From CALBPI01 sp045110335 (GTDB lineage Bacteria; Pseudomonadota; Gammaproteobacteria; Steroidobacterales; Woeseiaceae), in the NCBI GenBank assembly GCA_045110335.1, contig JBGCGB010000010.1, positions 31,252-95,251 of the forward strand: a DNA stretch of 64,000 nucleotides. The letters are read 5' to 3'. The position numbers and the translations under genes were made by a program. Shown here in pieces: positions 34,609 through 44,145 of the stretch (positions are counted from its first letter, which is position 1; every line of letters begins with the position of its first letter). A model generated the notes under the pieces. That model saw only the letters and a list, made by a program, of their open reading frames with translations, did no database searches and was not told the DNA's origin.

Positions 34609-35426
34609 TGCAGCATGATGAAGGCCAGTTAGCCAGCGGGCTCTTTTGGCAAGCCTGGATGCCCGATACGCCCAAAGCTATTGTGGTCTTGGCGCATGGC
34701 CTGGCGGAACACAGCGGACGCTATAGTCATGTTGCCGAGGCGCTCGCCGATCGTCAGATTGCGACCTTCGCCGTTGATCATCTGGGCCACGGAAAATCTC
34801 CGGGTCAGCGTTGTGTGATCGAGCGGTTTGATCAGTATCAGGATGGCATTGATACACTCTATGCGTTGGCAGTCGCACGTTTTTCAGATATCCCGGTATT
34901 CATGCTGGGTCATAGCATGGGCGGATTGATTGCCGGCTTGTCAGTGCTACGCCATCCCGATCGCTATCAGGGTTTAATCATGACAGGTCCCGCTGTTATG
35001 CCGGTGGATCCACCGCCGGCTTGGCAGGAATGGGTCGTCGGGTTGGTTTCGCGCTGGTTGCCAGCAGCAGGCGTTGTGGCATTGGAAGCCGAGGCGATCA
35101 GTCGGGATCCGGCGGTCGTAGACGACTACCTGAATGATCCGCTGGTTCACAACGGCAAAGTGACGGCCAGACTAGCGGTCGAAATTTTCGGTGAAATGGA
35201 ATACTTCCGATCGCATGCTTCTGAGATCAATATCCCGTTGTTAGTCATGCATGGCGCGAGCGATCGTTTAACCGCACCGGAGGGTTCGCGCTGGGTCGCT
35301 GAAGCGGCGAGCTCCGCTGACAAAACGTTGGTCATCGCAGACGATGCTTACCACGAGCTTTTTAATGAACCCGATCGCCAGATTTACATTGATCGACTGA
35401 AGGATTGGGTCGCCGATCGCTGCTAA
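34605..35426 (+). CDS. Monoacylglycerol-lipase-like alpha/beta hydrolase
   Basis: 273 residues. Hydrolase_4 family: VVLAHGLAEHSGRY (oxyanion strand), FAVDHLGHGKSPGQR, nucleophile elbow MLGHSMGGLIAG near residue 105, then the acid LVMHGASDRLTAPEGS and the His in DDAYHELFNEP. These are the triad positions of bacterial monoacylglycerol lipase and lysophospholipase L2. Overlap with the HAD-PlsC gene suggests coordinated glycerolipid remodelling. No signal peptide, so cytoplasmic. Confidence 0.85.
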   Translation: MMQHDEGQLASGLFWQAWMPDTPKAIVVLAHGLAEHSGRYSHVAEALADRQIATFAVDHLGHGKSPGQRCVIERFDQYQDGIDTLYALAVARFSDIPVFMLGHSMGGLIAGLSVLRHPDRYQGLIMTGPAVMPVDPPPAWQEWVVGLVSRWLPAAGVVALEAEAISRDPAVVDDYLNDPLVHNGKVTARLAVEIFGEMEYFRSHASEINIPLLVMHGASDRLTAPEGSRWVAEAASSADKTLVIADDAYHELFNEPDRQIYIDRLKDWVADRC

Positions 35427-35547
35427 CAAGCTCTGGAGGAAGTCACTGCTAATCTAGGGCACTTGGCGCTTTGACTGAGACTCTTTTTGCTACGAAGCGA
35501 TGGATATTTCACATCCATAGTTTGAAATCAGTAATCGGGAATTCAAT

Positions 35548-35658
35548 ATGCCGCTTCGAAAAGCGCTGGGGTCCAATGGTCGCGATAAACCTTTAGCACC
35601 GACACAAAACCGCCTGCTCGCACGTCCAGCACCGATGCATGGAAATATCGTTCGCTAA
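35548..35658 (+). CDS. Possible 36-residue ORF in the spacer after the lipase gene
   Basis: ATG 35548 to TAA 35656-35658, with GGGA about eight bases upstream. The peptide (starts MPLRKALGSNGRDK) is basic with no recognisable domain. It fills part of the 249-bp gap between the lipase gene and nhaA and could equally be chance. Nothing else is evident in that gap. Confidence 0.15.
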   Translation: MPLRKALGSNGRDKPLAPTQNRLLARPAPMHGNIVR

Positions 35659-35675
35659 CGCCTGCACAATCGAGA

Positions 35676-36848
35676 TTAGGATGGTCGCGTTTTCGCGCCC
35701 TTTAGCACCAGGTACCCGGCAATTCCTGAGACCAGCGAGCCGGCAATGATGCCCAGACGCTCATCGAAGAGTAAGTTCACACCAGTCTCTTCGAAGGCAA
35801 GGGATCCAATGAACAGACTCATCGTGAATCCGACGCCGCATAGCAATCCCGCCCCGTAAATATGACGCCAGCTAACGCCGCTGGGTAATCTGGCGAGGCC
35901 GGCTTTCACGGCGATCGCGCACAAGCCGAAAACGCCAATTTGTTTCCCGATGACGAGACCGAGGAAAATGCCGAGCGGGACTTGATGAACGAGGCTGTCG
36001 AGCCCTGAACCAGTCAGATTGAGTCCGGCGTTGGCAAAAGCAAAGATAGGCAAGACGAAAAAGTTCACTGAGCTGTGCAGGCTGTGTTCCAGCATTTTGG
36101 CTGGCGAATGACCGTACTCATCGCCACCTTTCAGTGGAATAAAGAACGCCAATACGACACCGGCCAGCGTGGCATGTACGCCCGACTTGAGTACGGCAAC
36201 CCACATCACCAAACCGAGCAAGAGATAGGGTGTCTTGCGCATGACGCCGGCTTTGTTTAGTGCAAACAGAAACGGCAGGCAAAGTCCGGCGACGACGAGT
36301 GCTGTCGTGGACAGCTCGCCCGAGTAGAAGAGTGCGATGATGACGATCGCGGCCAGATCGTCAAAGATAGCGACGGAAATCAGGAAGACTTTTAGAGTTG
36401 CCGGAACACGGTCACCGAGCAGGGCCAGTATCGCCAGTGCAAAAGCGATGTCGGTGGCTGCAGGAATGGCCCAGCCTTTCAGGGCGACGGGATCTGCGCT
36501 GTTAATAAGCGCGTAGATAATGGCCGGTATCGCCATGCCCCCCAGCGCACCGGCAGCAGGCAGCGCGATTTCTCTCGGATCGGATAGGTGTCCCTCCATT
36601 AACTCACGCTTGAGCTCAAGCCCGATCAATAGAAAGAACACGGCCATCAAGCCATCGTTCACCCATAGGAGTAGGGGTTTTGCGATAGAAAAGTCGCCGA
36701 GGCGAATCTCAAAAAGTGAGTCAATGAGCGCATCATACCAATGGCTAAGTGGTGAGTTCGCGATCACCATGGCTAACATCGCAGCGACAAACAGGACAAC
36801 GCCCGGTGCGGTTTCTTTCTTAAGGAATGAGGTGATGCTTTGCATCAT
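35676..36848 (-). CDS. nhaA: Na+/H+ antiporter NhaA
   Basis: 390 residues with about twelve membrane helices. Signatures are WVNDGLMAVFFLLIGLELKREL near the N terminus, PAATDIAFALAILALLG, and VAIFDDLAAIVIIALFYSG containing the Asp pair that binds Na+/H+. It exports Na+ in exchange for protons across the inner membrane, which suits a marine or alkaline habitat. It stands apart from the downstream thioredoxin operon by 63 bases. Confidence 0.94.
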   Translation of the reverse strand: MMQSITSFLKKETAPGVVLFVAAMLAMVIANSPLSHWYDALIDSLFEIRLGDFSIAKPLLLWVNDGLMAVFFLLIGLELKRELMEGHLSDPREIALPAAGALGGMAIPAIIYALINSADPVALKGWAIPAATDIAFALAILALLGDRVPATLKVFLISVAIFDDLAAIVIIALFYSGELSTTALVVAGLCLPFLFALNKAGVMRKTPYLLLGLVMWVAVLKSGVHATLAGVVLAFFIPLKGGDEYGHSPAKMLEHSLHSSVNFFVLPIFAFANAGLNLTGSGLDSLVHQVPLGIFLGLVIGKQIGVFGLCAIAVKAGLARLPSGVSWRHIYGAGLLCGVGFTMSLFIGSLAFEETGVNLLFDERLGIIAGSLVSGIAGYLVLKGAKTRPS

Positions 36849-36911
36849 AAAAGTGCGCTCAAAATACGGTACTTCATGCTAACACGTTGGCGGACGCAGC
36901 TTTATGGTCTG

Positions 36912-37541
36912 TTAACCGGCTAGTTTCGCCTTCGCTTGTTCGAATGTGAGCTCGCCGTTTTGGAGTGCTTTTAAAACATCCAGAATGACATCGGCTTCGT
37001 CTTCATCGATCTCGCCAATGTGGGCGTTGAGCAGTTCACCTTCGGCGGTCACGACCAGCGTGAACGGCAATGCCATGAGTTCCAGCCCGAAAGCTTCCGC
37101 GGCTTCCGTCGCGCCTGCTTCTCCCACAAGAATGGGATAATTGAACGCGGCCTCGACGGCATAGTCTTTGACAGCGGTTTCGTCGTCGAATGCAATGCCG
37201 ACCACTTGAAGCCCGGGAACGGCTTGCTCGGCCTGCATCTTCTTGAGTAGCGGAATTTCTCGGCGACAAGGCGCACACCAGGTTGCCCAAAAATTGATGA
37301 GTATTGGCTGGCCTTGCCAGTCCGCAAGACTGCTGTCACTGCCATCAAGATTAGGCATCGTAAAAGCAGCGCGAGATGGACCATTCGCTTGGCTTTTCTG
37401 CGCCATGGCTTCAGCTCTGTCCTGCAAAGAGACCGGTTTTGCAACATCGGGTGGCGCGCCGGCCATTTGGTAGCTAGCGAGGAATCCCAGTGCGGCGGCG
37501 AGCGTTAGGACAATGGAGTAAAGCAGTATTTTTTGTGTCAT
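36912..37541 (-). CDS. TlpA/ResA-like membrane-anchored thioredoxin
   Basis: 209 residues from ATG 37541 (MTQKILLYSIVLTLAAALGFLASY); a longer frame to 37613 would overlap dsbD and lacks support. One N-terminal membrane anchor is followed by a periplasmic thioredoxin domain with the active site INFWATWCAPCRREIPLL and the cis-Pro loop ALPFTLVV. It lies 25 bases downstream of dsbD, a likely electron donor, and may act in cytochrome c maturation or disulfide reduction. Confidence 0.88.
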   Translation of the reverse strand: MTQKILLYSIVLTLAAALGFLASYQMAGAPPDVAKPVSLQDRAEAMAQKSQANGPSRAAFTMPNLDGSDSSLADWQGQPILINFWATWCAPCRREIPLLKKMQAEQAVPGLQVVGIAFDDETAVKDYAVEAAFNYPILVGEAGATEAAEAFGLELMALPFTLVVTAEGELLNAHIGEIDEDEADVILDVLKALQNGELTFEQAKAKLAG

Positions 37542-37566
37542 ATTGCTGAGTGTAGCAGGGTGCAGA

Positions 37567-39822
37567 CTAGCGGCGTGCGCTGGTCGCCGCGGCTGCCGTT
37601 GCAGCGATAGCATGTGGCGCGAATTTTTCCGCCTTCATGTAACCCACGACCTGATAGCCAGGGCGTTCAACGCCATCCGGACCGAAGAAGATGATAGAAG
37701 GCGGACCAAAAATACCAAAGCGTTTCAACAGCGCTTGATCGGCATCATCATTATCGGTCACATCTGCTTGCAGCAACACGGTGTTGGACAATGCGGTCAT
37801 CACGGCCGCATCGGTGAACGTATATTTTTCCATCTCTTTGCACGAGACGCACCAATCTGCATAGAAATCGAGCATGACGGCTTGACCATTGGCATCGGCA
37901 GTAGCGATTGCTTGTTCAAGATCAGCAACGGTCTTGACGCGTTCAAATTGCAGTTCGGCATGTGTAGCTTCGCCACCAACCGCGACAGCGCGAGCTTCAA
38001 GCAATGACCCTTTTAGCGGTTGCAGCGGATCATGTCCGCCAGCGAGTGCACCAACAAACAAAACGGCGCCGTAGAGCATTGCCAGCATGCCGAAACCTTT
38101 GCCGAGTTTTCGGCCACCGGTCGGTTGCTCACTAAGTGGCGTTAGTCCGCCGAGATACACGCCGGCGATAAAGATCAGGACGGCCCACAGCAGCAAAATG
38201 ATGCCGCCCGGGAGCAACCTTGCCAGCATCCAAATCGCCAGTCCGAGCATGACGAAACCAAAGCCTTGTTTCACCGTTTCCATCCATGGGCCCACTTTAG
38301 GCATCAAGCGACCAGCCGACGCACCAACGACTAATAGCGGCATGCCCATACCCATCGATAACGCAAACAAGGCGAGACCACCGCGAACGACGTCACCAGA
38401 CTGACCGATCACGGCAAGAGCCGCGACCAGTGGCGGTGCCACGCACGCGGTAACGACCAGCGAAGACAATGCGCCCATGACGAAGGCGCCGACGGCGGTG
38501 CCGCTTTTTTGATTACCGCTAATCGATGCGAGACGGGTTTGAATGCTAGAGGGCATTTGAAGGTTAAAGAAGCCGAACATGCTCATCGCAAGGATCACAA
38601 AGAGCCCGGCAAAGGTCGCGAGGATCCATGGCTGCTGAAAGATGGTCTGCGCTTGCTGCCCGGCCGCGGCAAAGGCCGCACCGGCGATTGTGTAGGTCAG
38701 CGCCATGCCAAGGACATACAGCAACGCTAACCAGAAACCGCGCATCGGGGTCACATTGTCGCCGTCACCCGCAATGATACCGGATAAGATTGGGACCATT
38801 GGCAAGACGCAAGGCGTCATCGACAAGACCAGGCCTGCCAGGAAAAACGTGCCGAGTACCAGCAACAGATTACCGTTACTAATTAGTGCCGCTAGTTTGG
38901 CTTGTTCCGAGATCGGTGCGTCGCTGATCGCGGCTGATGCAATGTCGGTGCCTTCGCCAGCCGGCAGGCTGATCTCAAAGACGCGTTCGATCGGATTGAA
39001 ACAAATGCCGTCTTCTTCGCAGCCCTGATACCGCAGTGTCAACGTCTCAACCAGCGCCTCGTTATTTTCGCGCGCGATCGCGAAAGTGGCGAAAACACTG
39101 TCATAGTAAACTTCGGTATCACCAAAGTATTCATCAGATTTCGGCGTGCCCTCCGGTAGCTTGACATCGACAATGCGGACATCGGTACCGGCGAAGTTAG
39201 CCTGAATTTCTGTCTTGTAGAGGTAGTGGTCGGGCGCAATCTGCCAACCGATTTCCAAACCATCAGCCGACACCTCAGTCACGATTGGCGCGAAAGCCGC
39301 ATCGGGTTCGAGTGAGGTACTTGTGGTCGTGCCACCGAATGGCAGATCGGATAAGACAGCCGTAGAAGCGGTCGAGGCCGCTAACGTCACCGGGTAACGC
39401 TGGGTCTTGGGCGGAAAACAGATACCGAATTCGGTTGAGCAGCCTTGTGAGCGAATGACCAGTGTCGCTTCGCTGCTTTTGGCGCCGGCGAAGGGCAGTC
39501 GTGCTTGAAAATCCGACTCGTAGATTTCTTGCTCGCCAAAAAACTCATCCGAGTGGTCTTTGCCGCGCGGTAGCAACGGCATGATGGCCGATGCTTGCGT
39601 GTCTTCCAGACTGAGTTTGATCTTTTCTTTATAGAGGTAGTAACCGGGCAGCACCGTCCAATCGATGACGATCTCATCGCCATCCACGGAAACTTGATGC
39701 GTGAATGCCTGCTCGGCGGGCACCAGATCTTCGGCACTGTGGCCAATGACGGGCAGCAGAAGCGCTGCCAACATCAAAAATCGGGTAATTAAAGACGGTT
39801 TTTTGTGCATGTTGATCTTCAT
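37567..39822 (-). CDS. dsbD: Thiol:disulfide interchange protein DsbD with duplicated N-terminal domain
   Basis: 751 residues against about 565 in E. coli. After a signal peptide (ending VIGHSA), two consecutive DsbD-alpha domains occur: residues about 30-150 (YYLYKEKI ... CSTEFGICFPPKTQ) and about 175-300 (HYLYKTEI ... CEEDGICFNPIE). Each retains both redox cysteines. The membrane domain has eight or so helices with MTPCVLPMVPILSGI and VTACVAPPLVAAL, and the C-terminal thioredoxin domain has FYADWCVSCKEME. It transfers electrons from cytoplasmic thioredoxin to periplasmic partners. The tandem alpha domain is the oddity. Confidence 0.93.
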   Translation of the reverse strand: MKINMHKKPSLITRFLMLAALLLPVIGHSAEDLVPAEQAFTHQVSVDGDEIVIDWTVLPGYYLYKEKIKLSLEDTQASAIMPLLPRGKDHSDEFFGEQEIYESDFQARLPFAGAKSSEATLVIRSQGCSTEFGICFPPKTQRYPVTLAASTASTAVLSDLPFGGTTTSTSLEPDAAFAPIVTEVSADGLEIGWQIAPDHYLYKTEIQANFAGTDVRIVDVKLPEGTPKSDEYFGDTEVYYDSVFATFAIARENNEALVETLTLRYQGCEEDGICFNPIERVFEISLPAGEGTDIASAAISDAPISEQAKLAALISNGNLLLVLGTFFLAGLVLSMTPCVLPMVPILSGIIAGDGDNVTPMRGFWLALLYVLGMALTYTIAGAAFAAAGQQAQTIFQQPWILATFAGLFVILAMSMFGFFNLQMPSSIQTRLASISGNQKSGTAVGAFVMGALSSLVVTACVAPPLVAALAVIGQSGDVVRGGLALFALSMGMGMPLLVVGASAGRLMPKVGPWMETVKQGFGFVMLGLAIWMLARLLPGGIILLLWAVLIFIAGVYLGGLTPLSEQPTGGRKLGKGFGMLAMLYGAVLFVGALAGGHDPLQPLKGSLLEARAVAVGGEATHAELQFERVKTVADLEQAIATADANGQAVMLDFYADWCVSCKEMEKYTFTDAAVMTALSNTVLLQADVTDNDDADQALLKRFGIFGPPSIIFFGPDGVERPGYQVVGYMKAEKFAPHAIAATAAAATSARR

Positions 39823-39955
39823 GAAGGGTATAGACCTGACCGGGACGGATTTTATCGCATCCTTAACCTACTGATTATTGCAATTAGATGCTGTTGCACC
39901 CGTCTCGTTTTCGAACAGACAGCCAATCTGCGTGCATTGTAGGCAATTAACGACG

Positions 39956-39969
39956 TTTCACCCCTTGAA
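39956..39969 (+). promoter_or_regulatory. Heat-shock sigma32-like -35 element of groES-groEL
   Basis: TTTCACCCCTTGAA resembles the sigma32 -35 consensus ending CCCTTGAA. A TCTATAT segment at 39983-39989, about 13 bases on, could serve as a weak -10. The position immediately before CIRCE suggests dual control. Confidence 0.5.
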
Positions 39970-39991
39970 TTGTCAGTTTTCGTCTATATCA

Positions 39992-40018
39992 TTAGCACTC
40001 ACTGCTAACGAGTGCTAA
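39992..40018. promoter_or_regulatory. CIRCE operator (HrcA site) of groES-groEL
   Basis: TTAGCACTC, nine bases (ACTGCTAAC), GAGTGCTAA: a perfect match to the CIRCE inverted repeat bound by the HrcA repressor. It lies 64 bp before groES. hrcA itself is not in the window. Confidence 0.95.
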
Positions 40019-40082
40019 CAAGTAATGCGCTCTGGCACTGTTTTTTATTATTTATCAGATACTTGAAAGAGGAGACTCATCG

Positions 40083-40373
40083 ATGAACATTCGTCCGCTT
40101 CATGATCGCGTCATCATTAAGCGCATGGAGGAAGAGCGCACGTCACCTGGTGGCATTGTTCTTCCTGATGCGGCAACCGAAAAACCGGTCAAGGGCGAGG
40201 TTGTTGCCGTTGGTAACGGCAAAATCCTGGAAAACGGTGAAGTCCGTGCTTTGGACGTCAAAGCTGGCGACAAAGTGCTGTTCGGAAAATACAGCGGCAC
40301 CGAAGTCAAAGTCGACGGCGACGAGCTGTTGGTTATGAAAGAAGACGACATCATGGCCGTCATCGAAGGCTAA
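40083..40373 (+). CDS. groES: Co-chaperonin GroES
   Basis: 96 residues, standard. MNIRPLHDRVIIKRMEEE, the mobile loop TSPGGIVLPDAATEKPVKGEVV, and GDKVLFGKYSGTEVKVDG are all canonical. AGAGGAG lies just upstream of the ATG. It caps GroEL. It is transcribed with groEL 60 bases downstream from the CIRCE-controlled promoter. Confidence 0.98.
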   Translation: MNIRPLHDRVIIKRMEEERTSPGGIVLPDAATEKPVKGEVVAVGNGKILENGEVRALDVKAGDKVLFGKYSGTEVKVDGDELLVMKEDDIMAVIEG

Positions 40374-40433
40374 CGCCCGTCCGACTTCAACCTCACACTA
40401 TTCAACACAGCGAATTCAAAAGGAAAACTCAGA

Positions 40434-42077
<1,644 letters not shown>

Positions 42078-42117
42078 GTCGTTTCGACGACAATGCTGCC
42101 TGCTTGTCAGGCCAAAG

Positions 42118-42149
42118 GGCCTCGCACTTCGGTGCGGGGCCTTTTTTTT
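42118..42149 (+). terminator. Intrinsic terminator after groEL
   Basis: Stem GGCCTCGCAC (42118-42127), loop TTCG, stem GTGCGGGGCC (42132-42141, one G-T pair), followed by eight T residues. Confidence 0.92.
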
Positions 42150-42235
42150 GCCAAACTTTTGGCGGAATCAGCCGCTAACCCATACTGATCCGCATAATTT
42201 CGCAAAATTCATAAAGAGCCTTTGATTGTATTCCA

Positions 42236-44098
42236 ATGACTGAATCAAGAGACAACAACGAAGTAATGAATGCAAAGTCGAGTGCAACAAAGCGACCACA
42301 CAAGTGGGCGTATCACTTGAGTATGACAGAGCTGATGGTTTGCTATATGGGTTCCGGGACCCTGGTTAGCGCTCACGTGATCGTAGATAGCAGCGTTCAG
42401 CTATGGGCGGGCGGGTTGTTTGTCGTTGCGGGTATGTGTCTCCATCTTTTGTTTCGGGCGCTAGTACGATACGAGTGGATGAGCACGACCATGGCAACGG
42501 TTGCGCTTCTAGGCGGTGACATGATCATCCATGGCATGACCGGGTACTGGGTGCCCTCGGCTGCCTGGTTCATGATGTTTTGTTTCGCGTTTGTGGTGAC
42601 GTCCGGATCTGCCTTCATTCGGGCGCGCCATGTACCCATATTGCTTGCCACCGCCGCAACGCTGGTTCTGATCATGCAGTCGAACGCGACGATCCGCGTG
42701 CCTGATACGACGCTATGGTCCAGCAAGTTATTGGTCTGGGTCGCTTTCTTCTACATCATCATGGGGTGCGGAATGACGGGCCTGCGGGCAGCCCATGAGC
42801 GTCGCAAACAGATGCGGGCTAAGCTTGAGCTTTCCGATACGCTGACCAAGCTCTCCGAGAAGGAAAAAGAGCTACAAGCCAGAAAGACTTTTCTTGAGCA
42901 GGCGGTTCGTGATCGGACCGCGGAACTGGAAGCGGCTAAACAATTCGCCGAAACCGCTAACGAGGCAAAGAGCCGCTTTCTGGCCAACATGTCGCATGAA
43001 ATCAGAACGCCACTCAACGGCATCCTGGGTATGAGCGAACTGTTAAAAAGTACCGAGCTCGACAAGAAACAAAGGGACATGCTTGAGGCTGTGTTTGGCA
43101 GTGGCCAATCTCTGTTATCGATTGTCAATGATGTCCTGGATATTTCCAAAGTGCAGTCCGGTGAGATGGGCCTTTCCTTGGCACCGACAAATATGCGATC
43201 GGCGACAGAGGCGGTCGTCAAATTGTTTGTCGGTATGGCTGCCCAGAAAAAATTGTCGCTGGAGTGTCACTATCCGGATGGTGTGCCCGAATGGGCCTTG
43301 TGTGATGAGGGCCGGTTCAAGCAAATTCTTTCGAATCTGGTCAGCAACGCGCTGAAGTTTACAACCAGCGGTTGCGTTGCGGTTTCCATGGAAGCGCCAG
43401 ACGCTGGTGACGCAAACTGGGTTTGGGTGGTCAAAGATTCCGGCATGGGAATTCCGGAGTCCAAGTTGACTGCGGTGTTCGACGCATTCACACAAGTGGA
43501 TGATGGCTCTAACCGGCGCTTCCAGGGCACGGGTCTGGGTTTGGCGATTTGCCGCGAATTGACGCGATTGTTTGGCGGTGACCTTACGGTGACTTCCCGT
43601 GTGGGAGTGGGTAGTGAGTTTCGTATCAGTTTACCGCTCGAATTGTCGGCGCCGGCCGTTGCATCTGCGCCGCCAACGATTCAACAACATAGACTAGGCC
43701 CGCTTAAGGTCTTGTTGGTCGAAGATAATCCTGTCAATCAACGTGTCGCTGTTGCGATGCTGAAAAAAATCGACTGCGAGGTGATTACCGCGGTATCCGG
43801 TAAGTACGCTTTGCAAGCAATCAGCAATGAAACGGTGGATGTGATCTTGATGGATTGTCAGATGCCTGAAATGGATGGTTTTGAGGCGACACATAGGATT
43901 CGCACAGAGTACGGGCCTCGCGGCGCGTCGATTCCTATTATTGCGTTGACGGCGAATGCCATGGCGGGCGACCGGGAGCGTTGTCTGGCGGCTGGGATGA
44001 ACGACTACTTGAGCAAACCGTTCTCTTTGGAAGCACTCACGGACATGCTGTCCCGTTACTCGATGGATGACGTAGGGCGAGGCGCTATGAGTGCCTAA
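42236..44098 (+). CDS. Hybrid sensor histidine kinase 1 of the tandem trio
   Basis: 620 residues. Residues about 25-190 hold five or six membrane helices with little periplasmic sequence, a MASE-like membrane sensor. A coiled coil (about 195-240, LSEKEKELQARKTFLEQAV) leads to HisKA with H254 in NMSHEIRTPLNG, then HATPase_c (N box VSNALKFT; DSGMGIP; FQGTGLGLAICREL), and a C-terminal receiver with D540 in LMDCQMPEMDG and K in LSKPFS. All catalytic residues look intact. It starts a same-strand run of three kinases; no dedicated response regulator is adjacent. The signal is unknown. An alternative start at ATG 42266 is possible. Confidence 0.9.
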   Translation: MTESRDNNEVMNAKSSATKRPHKWAYHLSMTELMVCYMGSGTLVSAHVIVDSSVQLWAGGLFVVAGMCLHLLFRALVRYEWMSTTMATVALLGGDMIIHGMTGYWVPSAAWFMMFCFAFVVTSGSAFIRARHVPILLATAATLVLIMQSNATIRVPDTTLWSSKLLVWVAFFYIIMGCGMTGLRAAHERRKQMRAKLELSDTLTKLSEKEKELQARKTFLEQAVRDRTAELEAAKQFAETANEAKSRFLANMSHEIRTPLNGILGMSELLKSTELDKKQRDMLEAVFGSGQSLLSIVNDVLDISKVQSGEMGLSLAPTNMRSATEAVVKLFVGMAAQKKLSLECHYPDGVPEWALCDEGRFKQILSNLVSNALKFTTSGCVAVSMEAPDAGDANWVWVVKDSGMGIPESKLTAVFDAFTQVDDGSNRRFQGTGLGLAICRELTRLFGGDLTVTSRVGVGSEFRISLPLELSAPAVASAPPTIQQHRLGPLKVLLVEDNPVNQRVAVAMLKKIDCEVITAVSGKYALQAISNETVDVILMDCQMPEMDGFEATHRIRTEYGPRGASIPIIALTANAMAGDRERCLAAGMNDYLSKPFSLEALTDMLSRYSMDDVGRGAMSA

Positions 44099-44145
44099 AC
44101 CAGCGAATTTTTCGCACTGAAACTGCTGTATTTGGTCGAATTCGC

